In this document: in pieces, positions 18,582-30,525 of the stretch | Numbering within the stretch: position 1 is the first letter of the stretch | Layout: each line of letters starts with the position of its first letter | From: Botryosphaeria dothidea | Lineage: Eukaryota > Ascomycota > Dothideomycetes > Botryosphaeriales > Botryosphaeriaceae | Assembly: GCA_011503125.2 (NCBI GenBank) | Contig: WWBZ02000082.1 | Location: forward strand, 1,922,001-1,986,000 | Length of the DNA stretch: 64,000 bases | Direction: 5' to 3' | Program-made: the position numbers and the translations under genes | Notes under the pieces: generated by a model | Told to the model about the DNA's origin: nothing | The model's database searches: none | Seen by the model: the letters and a program-made list of their open reading frames with translations, nothing else

Positions 18582-21500
18582 CTTGGCGAGAAAGAGCAGG
18601 GTGCACTGGTGGAGAAGGGTGGAGTTCGATCAACGGCTAATATGTGCAGGGAAAAGTGATCAATGACTTGACAACACCGGGAAGGAGGCAAACGGCAGGT
18701 GACAGTTGTTGGTCGTCGGTGCCGAAAGGAATGGACAGGTCGACTGCCAGGAAAAAGTGAAACCCAAAGGTCAGGGGGATGGAAAAGAACGTGGGCCGAA
18801 GAAGCCAAGGAGCTTTACTTCAGTGATAAGGAGTGACGAGAAAAAGGGCCGTCAAGGCGAGAACGACTTGGGTTATAAGGAGCGTGGGCGAGCAGGCAGC
18901 GGCAAGGTCTGTCTGCAGGCGAAAGGAAAAGGCGGCGGGAAGAAGAAGTGGTGGTGGTGGAGGTGCAGGTGGAGGAAAAGACAGCATGGACCGGGCTCGG
19001 CGGCGCCAGGATCACGGACAAGGCGGCCCCGGTCTCAGCGGGAGGTCTTCCGCAGGTTTTGGCAGGCAACATGTGGACGTAAATTGCAGGCACCCTGGAG
19101 GCTTTGGGCGTTTTGTTTGTAGTGGAGCCCTTGCGCGCTCAAATGATGGAGGATCTCCCGGGCTGTGGGCAGCGGACCAATGGCAGGGCAAGCGCCGGGC
19201 CTCTTGAAACACACGCGCCAGCCCGACTCGGCCCTCCCGCCCTCACCACCGCCGCTGCCCCTCCACGCTGCAGCCGCCTTCCGCTGTCCCCCAAGCCACC
19301 AACGTCCTGGATATTAAGCCCGCTTGACCCCGCGTCCGCCCTGCCGCACCTTGACGCAACTACGGCTGCCGCTGCCTCTGCTTGGGCGCGGCTCGTCTTG
19401 CCACCATCCGTCCATCTCGCCGCCGTGCCGGGCCTCAGATAGCGCCATCTGCACGCCCCGCGAAAATCATGGCCCGCAGCCCAGCCCTGCCCGGCGATCA
19501 TGGTTGATGCGTCCGTCCAGAGCTGAAGGCAGGAAAGAGCAGCCCGCAGCCGCCGGCGCTGTTCCACCACGTCGGGCCTTTGCCAGATTCTCATCTCCCG
19601 CCCGCCCACCTGCGCCGCTCCAGAATCGCCTGGGCCCCGGCCGTCAATCAAACATCGACCCACAACTCTACTGTTGCACTTTTAACGGCCGTCAGCTACT
19701 GCAACAACCACCATCCGCCTGACCTTCTGTATATCCTACCTGTCACCCGTTGCTTGGACGCCGTGTTGCCCCGTTCGCGCTCTCCCAAGCATCTCGCCAA
19801 GCTCTTCCGCCTGTCCTGGTCAGCGGTGACTGCGTAAGCCACCGTAGCACAGGGAGGGGACTGAAGCGGAAATCCCGGAAACTGCCAGGAACTCCCAGGT
19901 AAACAATGTCTCTGATTCCCTTCGCCCCTTTCCTGTACGGGAGGGTCGAGACCGAATATCCGTTGGTGCAATCTATGGCCTGCATCCGCCCAACAGGCGT
20001 CTCGTGGCAACACTTCCCAAGACCATTCGTTCCGACCGGCGGCAAACTTTTCACTGCCTAGCCGCCCTGACCTGTCTCGCCGCACCCGGCCTGGACCGCA
20101 CCTTTGTTCCGTCAGGATATCTTTGCAGCAGTTTACTTCTTGCTTTTTAACCGCGCTGGTTGAAATCGTGCGTGTAGCTCCAATTTGTTCCGCGGCGTTT
20201 TCTCTCAACACTAAGAGCATGCTGTAACACTTCTAAACGCACGCGACAAACGTGGTTCAAGGATGTGGCGCCTTCAAATTGCAGTGATGGCTGCCTCACG
20301 ACGATCGTTGTCGCCATTTCGGGATAGTGTGGCTTGGGGGCTCTGCCAGATCAGAAATTCTGCTTCCTCCGTTGGCAACGTCATTTGTCCTCGTTTAACC
20401 GGCACCAACACAACACATTCGCTTCAATACGAGGTGTAGAAGGGTACGGCGCCCAACCGTTAACACCGAATACGATATTCTCACCAACAGGCCAAAGGTC
20501 TAAGCAAGGCTGCCCTGAAGAGTTGTAGTATTCGTCTGGGTGGCTTCGTCATTAGGAACGCATTGTACCTACGCGTAGACGGGACTCTCCCAATCTCCAT
20601 ATGATTCTGATCTTTGAAGGCCATTTCCGCCAATCATCGGCTGCTGTTCCCCCTGCACTTGCAGCGCTTTTCCCCACCGATCTACTTGCACTGCTGATGA
20701 CTTGACCGTCTATCTCAATCCCAGGATCTCCATGCTTTAGATGGCAACCGCTGAGGCTATCTTGCACGCAAAGAGCAGCCATCTGGCAGCAACAAGTCGG
20801 GTGAGCCCTATAAACATAAATTAACCCACCCTCTCCCGCGCAGAGCAGAGATCTCCTCCAGGTAATATCCTGGCTTGCGCCGTACTATTCCAATTTAAAC
20901 CATTCTACGCATCTCAATCAAGCCTTATTACATGCAATGTCATCATCCACTGCACAGCCTGATGCTGTTCATCTGCTTGCGTATACCTTGCGACTGGCAT
21001 CGACCCCTTTTGGTTAGCACTGACCGTTCCGCTAACTGCCTCCAGCCAGCCAACTTCACTGAATCCCTACGAAGGCTTCATTGTCATACTGCTGGTTTAC
21101 GTAGTAAATTGTAGGGTGCTTCCCCAGACCTTTTGTCGCTACTGTCCACTTTCTCCTACATTCCAATCTTGCGATAGTAATTGCGCCAGATGCTCGTCAA
21201 TATATCCTCCTTTCGACAATTACTTTGACTCCTTCGGCTTTGGTACACAGTATTTCCAAAAAAAAAAAGTTCGTGCATAAAGTGTTCATTCAGGGGCAGC
21301 TGCACCTTTCTGTTCTGCTCCGCATACAGCAATATAGCCTCTCCCGGAAGCAAAACATGGCCACTGAATCTCCACGACCAAAGCTTGGATCACTTTAGAA
21401 ATGTGCGCCTGCAGCAGGTGGCGTTACTGCGCAACGCCTTCACCGGCTCCGCTCAATAGTCCGCGCCGATCGCGATCTTCCACCTTTCTTTCTCCGTTCG

Positions 21501-22630
21501 GATCTTCCCTGTCCTATTTGCGCCCGTCCTTACACCTGCGCCCGCTCTTGCGTCTACATAATTCTCAATCTTCTAAGCGATATGGTTGCACACTTGTAAG
21601 CCGCCGGTGCACCTGCAGCTAAGATCCGCATTAGCATCAAAGCGGCAGCTTTTCAGAGCAACCCAGTTCTAACGGTTCATTCCATCCTGTACACGGATGC
21701 CCAATGACTACCTTTTTTCGCACTCACCAGCAGGCGTTTTCAGAACCACATGACCGTCTCTTAATATCATGAATTCAGAAGACGCGCACGCATTTTTATT
21801 CTTACAGAAAGAGGGGGGAAACGGTGAAATACCTCTTGTTTGTTGCAATCATTTGCCACGTAAAGCTCACCCGCCGCAATAAAGCGTCGAATTCCTAGGT
21901 AGCGAATGTCTGCGGCAGAATCTAGAGCCTTTAGGTTTTTTCTCCGGAGTCGTTGTCGACCACTAAGTCTTCGATGGAGACCCTGTCTAGGGCTCTGTAG
22001 AAGGGCCAAACTACCTTTTACATGGTCAATTGCTCTCTCGCTCGTCCCATTCGCCGCTGATAGTGCTACAGACGGAAATAATCGTGCTCTTTATGGACTA
22101 CAGCCTTGCACATGTTTGGTGAATTTTTCTTAGCCGCAGAGTATGCTTTCATCTATAGTTGGCGGATGACACGCAAAAACGCAACAGACGTGAGCCCGCG
22201 GGCAATACTACCTACGAAAAAATCATGCGGTGGAGTATTCTGGCCGCTGAATAGAAGAGTGGGCTTCATTTAAGCTCATGGTGGGTTGGATCAGCACGTG
22301 GGACGCTAGGGAGCTCCCGATATGAAGACTAACCCAACTTCGTCGCTCTGACATCAAGACTTCAACCGGCTCATCAACTGTCGTGTGCTTAGAAGCAGCC
22401 CGCCACACGCGAACCCTTCTCTTTAACCAAGCTCGTCCCGATCTGCAATTCTGGCGTCCGTGCAGAGATCTTATTTTTCCCACTGACTAATTGCCGGCCC
22501 GGCACAGCAAAGACCTTTTTTCTCCTCATTACGTCATTGTCCGTTTCCGACCCATGCCTGTATACAACCATTGCCGCGCCCACCATGTCTGGCCACCACG
22601 AAGTATCCATCAGCCTTCTTCACCACAGCT
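18582..22630. other. 4-kb divergent intergenic region without recognisable genes
   Basis: The longest gene-free stretch in the window, between the starts of the AA9 and Sng1-like genes. The first part (about 18900-19700) is GC-rich and contains several overlapping open frames on both strands with no motif or codon bias I trust; the rest is closer to average. It could contain long promoters, a non-coding RNA or a decayed gene. An A-run near 21258 is the only simple repeat noticed. Confidence 0.5.
18609..18640. promoter_or_regulatory. Clustered CreA-type and XlnR-type motifs before AA9 gene
   Basis: Two GTGGAG motifs (18609-18614 and 18619-18624, CreA consensus SYGGRG) and one GGCTAA (18635-18640, XlnR/Xyr1 consensus GGCTAR) lie 28-60 bp upstream of the AA9 start codon. 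Such short motifs are common by chance and this is close to the ATG, but the gene type fits. Confidence 0.35.
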
Positions 22631-24243
22631 ATGCCCCCAAGATTATGGGATCGTGGCCGCTCGCCGAACCACGAAAGTCACTCGTCCACCGCAAGCGAAA
22701 AGCAAGCATCCGACCGGCCAGACCAGGGTGAAAATGGCCAAATGAACAAGCAAAAAGATCCGCCACGGCCTGTGGGCTTCTGGGATCACCGTTTGCGAAG
22801 TGTGCGGTTGGAGGCCTTCCGCAAATGGGGATACACGACTGTGGTGTTGATGACCTTCATCCTTGCTGTCCTGTCGCTGTGTAAGTAGACTGAAACTACT
22901 TTTGCTATTCAACTATCTAACCAGCGGGCGCTCAGATTGGGCTGTTTTCTTCCATTTGCCCGCCAATCTTAAGAACCTGGTCATCTATGTTGTCGACATG
23001 GACGGAGCCGCGCCTTACTCTCAATCTATCACCGGCCATGCTTCGCTCGTCGGGCCCGGCATCACCGAGCTAGCAAACCAGATGATAATGCAACCAGATA
23101 CCTTGGGATTTCGCATAATGCCTGGCTCAGACTTTAACAACGACCCGATCCAGGTGAGGCAAGCCGTCTACAACCAAGAAGCTTGGGCTGCTATCGTCAT
23201 AAACCCAAACGCTACTGCGCTACTTTACAGCGCCGTGGAAACTGGCAACTCATCATATGAGCCAATGGGCGCATGTCAGCTGATCTATGTGGAAGCCCGT
23301 GACGAAACGACCTACCTCAACTACATCATGCCCCTCCTGGACCAGTTCATGACGGAAGCCACATCGACCATCGGCCAGCGCTGGGCCAGCACTGCACTCC
23401 AAAACGACAGCACGCCCTCCGCGCTCGCCAACCTACGAGCCGCGCCGCAAGCCCTCTCGCCCGCCATCGGCTTCTCGCAGTTCAACCTGCGGCCCTTCTA
23501 CCCCTACGTCGCCACGCCCGCCGTGAGCATCGGCCTGATCTACCTGATCATCATCTCCTTCTTCTCCTTTAGCTTCTACCTGCCCATCCACCTCAAGTAC
23601 CTCAAACCCGAGGGCCACCCGCCGCTCAAGTTCTGGCAGCTGATCTGCTGGCGCTGGCTCGCCACCATTGCCGCCTACATTTTTCTGTCGCTCGCCTACA
23701 GCCTCATCTCGCTCGCCTTCCAGATCAACTTCTCCGGCGGGAACCCCGTAGATAGCGAGGTGCTCCCCACCGTCGCCGCCTACGGCAACCCGGATGCGTA
23801 TGGGAGGGGCAGCTTTCCCGTTTATTGGATGCTGAACTTCCTCGGGATGACGGCGCTGGGCCTGGCGTGCGAGAACATGGCCATGCTCGTGGGACAGCCG
23901 TGGATGGGCCTTTGGCTGATCTTCTGGGTGATCAGCAACGTCAGCACGAGCTTCTACAATATCGATACCGAGCCCGCCTTCTACCGGTGGGGTTACGCGT
24001 GGCCGTTGCATCACGGTAAGTTGCTCCCTTTGAATAATTCTTCTGGATGATTTTTGACGTGTTGGTTGCATGGCTATAGTTGTCCAAGGATCACGCACCA
24101 TACTTTTCGACCTGCACTCGCAGATCGGTCTCAACTTTGGCGTTTTGATTGCCTGGGCGGCGGTGAATACGGCGCTTTTCCCGTTCATGTGCTACTTTAT
24201 GCGGTACAAGACGCGTCACGGCTTGCATGAGTACTGGGCATAG
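22631..24243 (+). CDS. Sng1-like membrane protein (DUF3533)
   Basis: A DUF3533 family protein related to yeast Sng1 (nitrosoguanidine resistance), a plasma-membrane protein linked to drug resistance. Exons are 22631-22880, 22936-24015 and 24080-24243 (497 aa). One membrane helix lies at about residues 65-85 (TVVLMTFILAVLS), then a large extracytoplasmic segment starting NLVIYVVDMDGA and LVGPGITEL, then five C-terminal helices (SIGLIYLIIISFFSFSF, then YIFLSLAYSLISLAF, and others), ending TRHGLHEYWA. The first intron restores SLYWAVFF. The start is uncertain: in-frame ATGs lie at 22571, 22631 and 22742; I chose 22631. The 4 kb upstream is gene-poor. Confidence 0.87.
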
Positions 24244-25277
24244 AAGCGTAGATGAATTGCATCCGGGAGAAGGAGAGTAGACATCACGGGCTTCCGGGAG
24301 CAAGTATTGAATATGACGCCTTCGAAAATAGCGTTTGCATGGACACGGGTTTGTGATGCAATTTTGCCGCTCTCCCAAACGTGTGGCGCCTGTATATATA
24401 TTTACAAGCTGAATTGGATCTACAGCTTCTCATGTGGAAGATAGCTTTGAGTCCCTAATAAGCCTGTTCTGGGTTGTTAATAATACTCTAACACGTCAAC
24501 CAACATTCTCAAATCTTGTCTAGAGCCACCGTTGAGCTCATCCCCTAATCTTCATCATATCTCAGCAATGATACTATGTATCAATCCAGTAGCTAACACA
24601 ATAACTTCCGGAAAAGCAAATCGCGAAGTGATCTCGATGATTTCCGAAGACATCGACCGGGAACAGCAGTGAATGGTGTTCCTATTGCCATTGACGCTTT
24701 CGTTGTTTGTGTTGGGGGCTGGAACACGGCTTGATGCAGCCGGTTTAAATAGGGTGTGGGTTTGGAGTTAAGAGTTGCACGGGACCCCATTCGAGCTCAA
24801 CAGCACCGAAAAGACCTAGTGCACATGAGTAGGAAAGGCAGCAGCGTGCTCACAATACCAATCATCTTCAGCTGACCAATCGAGACCTTTGCTTCTTGCT
24901 CATGCTGGCACAGTGGAAGCGCACTAGATGAGCAACCACCAATGAGAAGCTACGGCATCATGAAAAAGGCTGCTGATACCAAGCTTGAGGATACGATCCC
25001 AGCACGAAGACCGTTCAGTGCTAACAGTGTTACATCTTTTTTTGAATCTTTCGTTCTTACACCCTACATACTTTTCCCCTTCATCGACTCCGAAAAAAAG
25101 CGCTCAACCCGAGAAAATTCATATGCCGGAAGAACGTCACCAACCATGAAAAAGAGATATAGAGGCTTCTAAGCCCCTGAGATATCATTGTCACGCCAGC
25201 CGCCCGGCTTTCTCTCACATCTCCTTGACTCCACACACCGCCTGATACGCCTTCGTCGTCGCTTGTTCCACAACTGT
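24244..25277. other. Convergent intergenic region
   Basis: About 1 kb between the 3' ends of the Sng1-like gene and prolyl-tRNA synthetase, long for a 3'-3' gap here. Short frames on both strands lack recognisable content. Confidence 0.5.
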
Positions 25278-27022
25278 TTAGTAGCTGCGACCGAAGAGCA
25301 CCCACTTCTTGGCCTTGGCCTGGCAGTTGGGGTTGAGACACTTGGTCTCGCCCTCAACGATGCCCTCGGCGGGCTGCTCGTAAGGAATGCACAGCGACTT
25401 GGCGCCCATGGACGGAGCGCGAGCATCGTGGGCCTCGCCGGCAGTCTCGTTCTTGCGGGCGGACAGCTCCTTGATCTCGTCCTCGCACTCGCCGCCGAGG
25501 CAGTGGGGGATGAGGCAGACCGACTTGTTGTCGAGGGCGGGGACGAAGTCGTCCCAGCTGGTGATCTGCTTGCGGGCGTTGTCGAAGTCGGCCTTGGCCT
25601 TCTGGAACATGTCGTCCTGGATCTTCTCCAGCAGCGCCGGGATGGCCGTGTCCAGCTCCGAGATGAGGATCGGGCCCTTGCCCTCGCGGTCGCGGCGCGA
25701 GTACGTGACCGAGTGCTTTTCGCGGTCCTTGGGGCCGAACTCGACACGGAGCGGAACGCCCTTGAGCTCCCAGTCGTTGAACTTCCAGCCGGGGGAGTAG
25801 CCTTCACGCATGTCGACCTCGACGCGGACTTTTGCGGAGCGCAGGACCTCGGCGATGGCCTCGGTCTCCTTGTATAGAGCTTCTCTGTCTTCGGGGGTGG
25901 TCTTTGCGGTGATACCAACAGGGATGACGACAACCTGGATGTCAGCAACACGGGGAGGAATGACGAGACCCTTGTTGTCGGAGTGAGTCAGAACCATGAC
26001 TCCGATGGAGCGGGTAGTCAGACCCCACGAGTTCTGCCAGACGTGAATTGGGGGCTTCTTGCCCTCGCCCTCCTTCACAGGGCTAGGGTCCTCAACAGTG
26101 ATGTCGAACATCTTGGAGAAGTGCTGGCCTAGGCAGTGACTGGTACCGGCCTGAATACCTCTGCCAGTGGCGGGGATGTAGCCCTCGATGGTAGTAGTGT
26201 ACTCAGCACCGGGGAACTTCTCGTTCTCAGTCTTCTCGCCCTTGACGACAGGGCAAGCCAGAAGGTCCTGGTAAATGCCTGCGTAGTACTCCAGAATCTG
26301 CAGAACCTCCTCGCCGGCTTGCTCCTTGGTCAGGTGGGCAGTGTGGCCCTCCTGCCACAGGAATTCACGCGACCGGATGAAAGGCATGGGGTGCTTGAAC
26401 TCCCAGCGCACAACGTTGTTCCACTGGTTCAGCTTAAGGGGAAGATCACGGTGGCTACGGATTTCGTTGGCGAAGTAGGGGTACATGGCGGTCTCGGAGG
26501 TCGGGCGCACGGCGACGGGCTTCTCGAGGTCACTCTTGCCTCTATATCCGGATTTTTAGCTTAGATTTTCCCCGAGCATGCCAATGCGACTCACCCCTTC
26601 GTGACCCAGGCGACTTCAGCGGCGAAGCCCTCAACATGGTCCTTCTCGCGCTGCAGGTTGTCGGCGGAAATGAAAACAGGGAAGTAGCAGTTCTTGACGC
26701 CCATCTTCTTAATGCGCTCGTTGAACCAGGCCTGAATAGACTCCCAGATGGCGTAGGAAGAAGGCTTCAGAATGTAGCAGCCGGCGACATCGTAGTAGGC
26801 AAGCATGCCACCCTTGGTCAAGACCTGCTGGTACCACTCGCCCAAATCATCCTCCTTGGCCACGTCAATACCAATGAGAGCAGCACCCTCGACCTTCTTC
26901 TTCTGCTGGGGCTTCTGCTGAGGCTTGTCCTTCTTCTGATTGGGCTCCTTCTTCTCCTTGCGCTTGCCGCCGTCCTTCGTGTGCTCGGGGAGAGCCGTAG
27001 TCGCAGGCTGCTCGGAAGCCAT
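25278..27022 (-). CDS. Prolyl-tRNA synthetase, cytoplasmic
   Basis: A class II aminoacyl-tRNA synthetase charging tRNA-Pro. Exons are 26595-27022 and 25278-26541 (563 aa); the GTGAGT...ATAG intron restores WVTKGGKSDLEKP. After a Lys/Gln-rich N-terminal extension (about residues 15-45) come the class II motif 1 region, VRPTSETAMYPYF (motif 2 entry), RWEFKHPMPFIRSREFLWQE, TSHCLGQHFSKMFDI and SWGLTTRSIGVMVLTHSD. The anticodon-binding domain follows (VVVIPVGI), and the eukaryotic/archaeal-type C-terminal zinc-binding domain ends WVLFGRSY. There is no bacterial-type editing insertion, and no YbaK domain is visible at the N-terminus. It is divergent from CCT1 across a 429-bp shared promoter. Confidence 0.95.
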
Positions 27023-27451
27023 TGCGGGGTACTTGCGGCGAAATTTAGTGCTCTGGCGGTACGGACAGGAATTGCAGGACGTCTACACGACGTATAGGGA
27101 AGCGGAAGTGAGCGCGGAAGAGGCGGCGGCGGTTGGGCGGGAAGGAAGTAAAGAATGCTCGAGCGAGGGCGGTGACACGCGCGTCGTTGACTCAGTGGGA
27201 TGCGCGGACAGCCCGATTGCGGTGGTGGGGTTGAAAAGAAGCTCGCGGAACTCGTGGCCGATGCCTCGCAGTCAGGTCCTGCAGAGAAGCGGCTGCTTCT
27301 GTGGCGGCGCCGCCAAGACGCGACGCCGGAACATCGAAAGGCCGTCCTGGGATCGCGACGCCGGTGGAAGTTGCGCCCTGGCCCGTTTTTGTGGCAGAAG
27401 CTCAGCGCGTCGAGCTCTCCACATCCCCCTTTCTACGCGTCCAACAACACC
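27023..27451. promoter_or_regulatory. Shared divergent promoter, prolyl-tRNA synthetase / CCT1
   Basis: A 429-bp bidirectional promoter between two housekeeping translation/folding genes. GC-rich; an ACGCGT hexamer and CT/CA-rich tract lie just before the CCT1 start. No TATA box seen. Confidence 0.5.
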
Positions 27452-29389
27452 ATGGCCAGTATCTTCGAGCAGCCGCGCAACGCCGGCACCCTCTGTACGT
27501 CCTGAACCCCCCTTCCTCGCTTTGTCCCTGCGCCGCTGCCCCTCCGCGTCCCGCCGCACCTCCGTGCCTGCTGCTGTTCTACCGCCTTCCTTTCCCCGCC
27601 ATTCCGCGATACAGCTTTTCTGTTCGCAAAATCGCCTACCGTTGCACCCAGCTAACCTCCGTCAACAGTTCTGGGCGGCCAGAAAATTAGTGGTCAGGAT
27701 ATCCGCGACCAAAATGTCCTCGCAACCCAAGCCATCGCCAACGTCGTCAAGTCGTCCTTTGGGCCCTCCGGCCTGGACAAGATGATGGTCGACGACATTG
27801 GTGATGTGACCGTGACCAACGATGGTGCTACTATCCTTTCGCTCCTCGAGATCGAGCACCCCGCCGGCAAGATCCTCGTCGACCTGGCACAGCAGCAGGA
27901 CCGGGAAGTCGGTGACGGTACCACCTCCGTCGTGCTGATTGCTGCCGAGCTCCTGCGCCGCGCAAACGAGCTGATGAAGAACCGGATACACCCCACGACC
28001 ATCATCACCGGCTACAGACTGGCCCTGCGCGAGGCCGTGCGGTACATGAACGAGAACATCGCCATCAAGGTCGAGAACTTGGGCAGGGAGTCGCTGGTCA
28101 ACATTGCGAGGACATCCATGTCTTCCAAGATCATCGGTGCCGATGGTGATTTCTTTGCCGATATGGCCGTGGACGCTATGCAGGCTGTCAAGAGCACCAA
28201 CCAGAAGGGCGAGGCCAAGTACCCCGTCAAGGCCGTCAACATCCTCAAGGCCCACGGCAAGAGCGCAACCGAGTCCGTCTTCGTTAAGGGCTACGCTCTG
28301 AACTGCACTGTCGCTAGTCAGGCCATGAAGACCCGGGTTACCGACGCAAAGATTGCCTGTTTGGATATCAACCTGCAGAAGGAGCGTATGAAGCTGGGCG
28401 TGCACATCACCATTGATGATCCCCAGCAGTTGGAGAAGATTCGGGAGCGCGAGTCGCAAATCGTTCTTGAGCGTATCGACCTGATCCTCAAGTCCGGTGC
28501 TAACGTCGTCCTTACCACCAAGGGTATCGATGACCTGTGCTTGAAGGCGTTCATCGAGAAGGGTGCTATGGCTGTCAGGCGCTGCAAGAAGGAGGACCTG
28601 AGGAGAATAGCAAAGGCAACGGGTGCTACGCTGGTTTCTTCGCTGTCGGATCTCAACGGTGACGAGAAGTTCGAGCCGTCGCTGCTTGGTCACGCAGAGG
28701 AGGTCTCTCAGGAACGTATCTCGGACGATGAGTGCATTCTGGTTAAGGGTACTAAGGTCCACTCGTCGGCATCGATCATCCTGCGCGGTCCCAACGACCT
28801 CTCCCTCGACGAGATGGAGCGCTCGCTGCATGACTCCCTGATGGCTGTCAAGCGTACGCTCGAGAGTGGCCGTATTGTTCCCGGTGGTGGTGCTGTCGAG
28901 ACCGCATTACACATTTACCTGGAAGAATGGGCAACTTCAGTGGTATGTATTCCCTTGATACATTCTACAAGAATTACGAATCTAACCTAGCATCAGGGTT
29001 CTCGCGAGCAACTAGCCATCGGCTCTTTTGCACAGTCTCTCCTGGTCATCCCGACCACCTTGGCCGTCAATGCGGCTAAGGATAGCAGTGAGCTCGTCGC
29101 TCAGCTGCGCAGCCGGCACGCGGTGGCGCAGCGCACTACGAACGACCCCAACGCCTCGACCGCGGCCGAGAAGGACGCGGCCAAGAAGAAGGACTACAAG
29201 AACTATGGTCTTGACCTTACCCGTGGTAGACTCACCGACCAGTTGAAGCAGGGTGTCCTCGAGCCCAGCATGAGCAAGGTCAAGCAGCTCAAGTCCGCCG
29301 TCGAGGCTTGCATCGCCATCATGCGTATTGACACGCTCATCAAGCTTGATCCGGAGCAGAGGGCCGAGGATGATGGTCACGGACATTAG
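27452..29389 (+). CDS. cct1: T-complex protein 1 subunit alpha (CCT1)
   Basis: The alpha subunit of the hetero-oligomeric cytosolic chaperonin CCT/TRiC, which folds actin, tubulin and other proteins. Exons are 27452-27494, 27669-28942 and 28997-29389 (569 aa). The first exon encodes [14 protein letters not shown] and joins to [16 protein letters not shown]. Group II chaperonin signatures are clear: [41 protein letters not shown] (catalytic ATPase Asp), [12 protein letters not shown] and the [14 protein letters not shown] nucleotide-binding loop. The C-terminus ends in a DDGHGH tail. Alpha assignment rests on the N-terminus and the [13 protein letters not shown] block. Confidence 0.95.
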
Positions 29390-29705
29390 AGGGTGTGAGA
29401 AATGGGTGAGCCGGCAGTTGTGCAATGTTGTACGATGAGCTAGAGTCGGTAGTTAGAGCGCGGCGCCGGCGGAAACGTAAAAAAGCAAGATAAATGTCAT
29501 AATACGATCATGAGTCGAAAGAAGTTTCTTTTCTTTTCTATAATACGGGTACCCACTGCGCGAAACATTCCATGATTGCAAAAAGAAGGCCTGGCCAGGG
29601 AGAGTGTCCTTCAAGTATATGCATTCCTGTGGATTTGTCGCTCTGAAATATGAAGTGATCGTTCAAGCTGGTATGTTTATGAATGCTTTTGCAGTCATCG
29701 AAGGT
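29390..29705. other. Convergent intergenic region
   Basis: A 3'-3' gap of about 316 bp between CCT1 and an unknown gene; T-rich stretches only. Confidence 0.5.
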
Positions 29706-30525
29706 TTATCTCGCGAAGAACAGCACCTCGTTCGACCATACAAGCTCATTTATCTCATGCTTGGAACGCCTCCATCCCTCCCTCGAGCGTATCACCGAAG
29801 TTAGTTTATCATCTAGGTCGTGCATCGTCCGGAGGCTGACACCCGGTTCTCGAAGTGAGATCAATGCCTTAACCACATGGTGGTACAGGGGACCTTCGGG
29901 GATCTCATAGGATATTTCATTGCATGGCAAGGATGCACATAGAAGCTCAACTTCCCGATTGAATGATATGGAATCTTTGTAAAAATGCTGCAGGTAAGAG
30001 GAGTCAGCAAGATACTTCCAACGCTGGTGGTAACACACTTACATAGCGTTGAGCAAAGTTCATGCGCTCCATGTTCACGAATGACTTTCTCAAGGCCCTG
30101 AGTTTTTCAAGGTCTTCTTCACAGATGTAACCCCAGCCTTCTCTGAAGTCGGCCATACCACTCTTCATCATCTCCAGTATATTGTCGATGTTTTGATTGC
30201 ATTGGTTCTGCTCCAACAACCAACGCACAAAGAGACGATGGTAGTGACAGAGGTATTCCCTCAATTTGGTCTGGAAGAAAGCGATCGAAACATTGTGCAA
30301 TAAGAAGGCGGGGTCTCTGTTTCTTGCAAGCCAGATCTCTGCCCAATCCTCGAGGTCGATGAATCTGCTCAAGAGGAAGAACTGACACCTTTAGGTTAGC
30401 GTCATCTGTGGCTGCATAGGTGGGTTTGTGTCGCATACCGGTCTGCCGTCAGTGGTAGCAATGGAATGGGCTGACATGATGTGGTGCAAGGGAGTGAAAT
30501 AGACAAGCCGGATGAGATCGCTCAT
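29706..30525 (-). CDS. Hypothetical protein, possibly longer at the N-terminus
   Basis: I do not recognise this gene. Three exons are supported by clean splice sites and frame: 30439-30525, 30043-30381 and 29706-29987 (235 aa from the first ATG). The introns join TTDGRP to FFLLSRFIDLEDW and FAQRY to HFYKDSISF. The protein is helical, rich in aromatic and charged residues, with no signal peptide or membrane segment. The reading frame stays open upstream to about 30760 without an ATG (including RRIAVANELACDVGKRSEF), so either an upstream exon with the true start has been missed or the gene is 5'-truncated. Surroundings give no functional hint. Confidence 0.55.

Noticed and set aside
19139..19663. 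174-codon minus-strand frame in the 4-kb gap
   Set aside because: GC-rich, Arg/Gly/Ala-rich, no recognisable domain or splice context; expected by chance in such DNA.
23433..24188. 251-codon minus-strand frame
   Set aside because: Antisense of the Sng1-like transmembrane gene; composition explained by the opposite coding strand.
27662..28831. 389-codon minus-strand frame
   Set aside because: Mirror of CCT1 codon bias (antisense of a highly expressed gene); no family features, while CCT1 is unmistakable.
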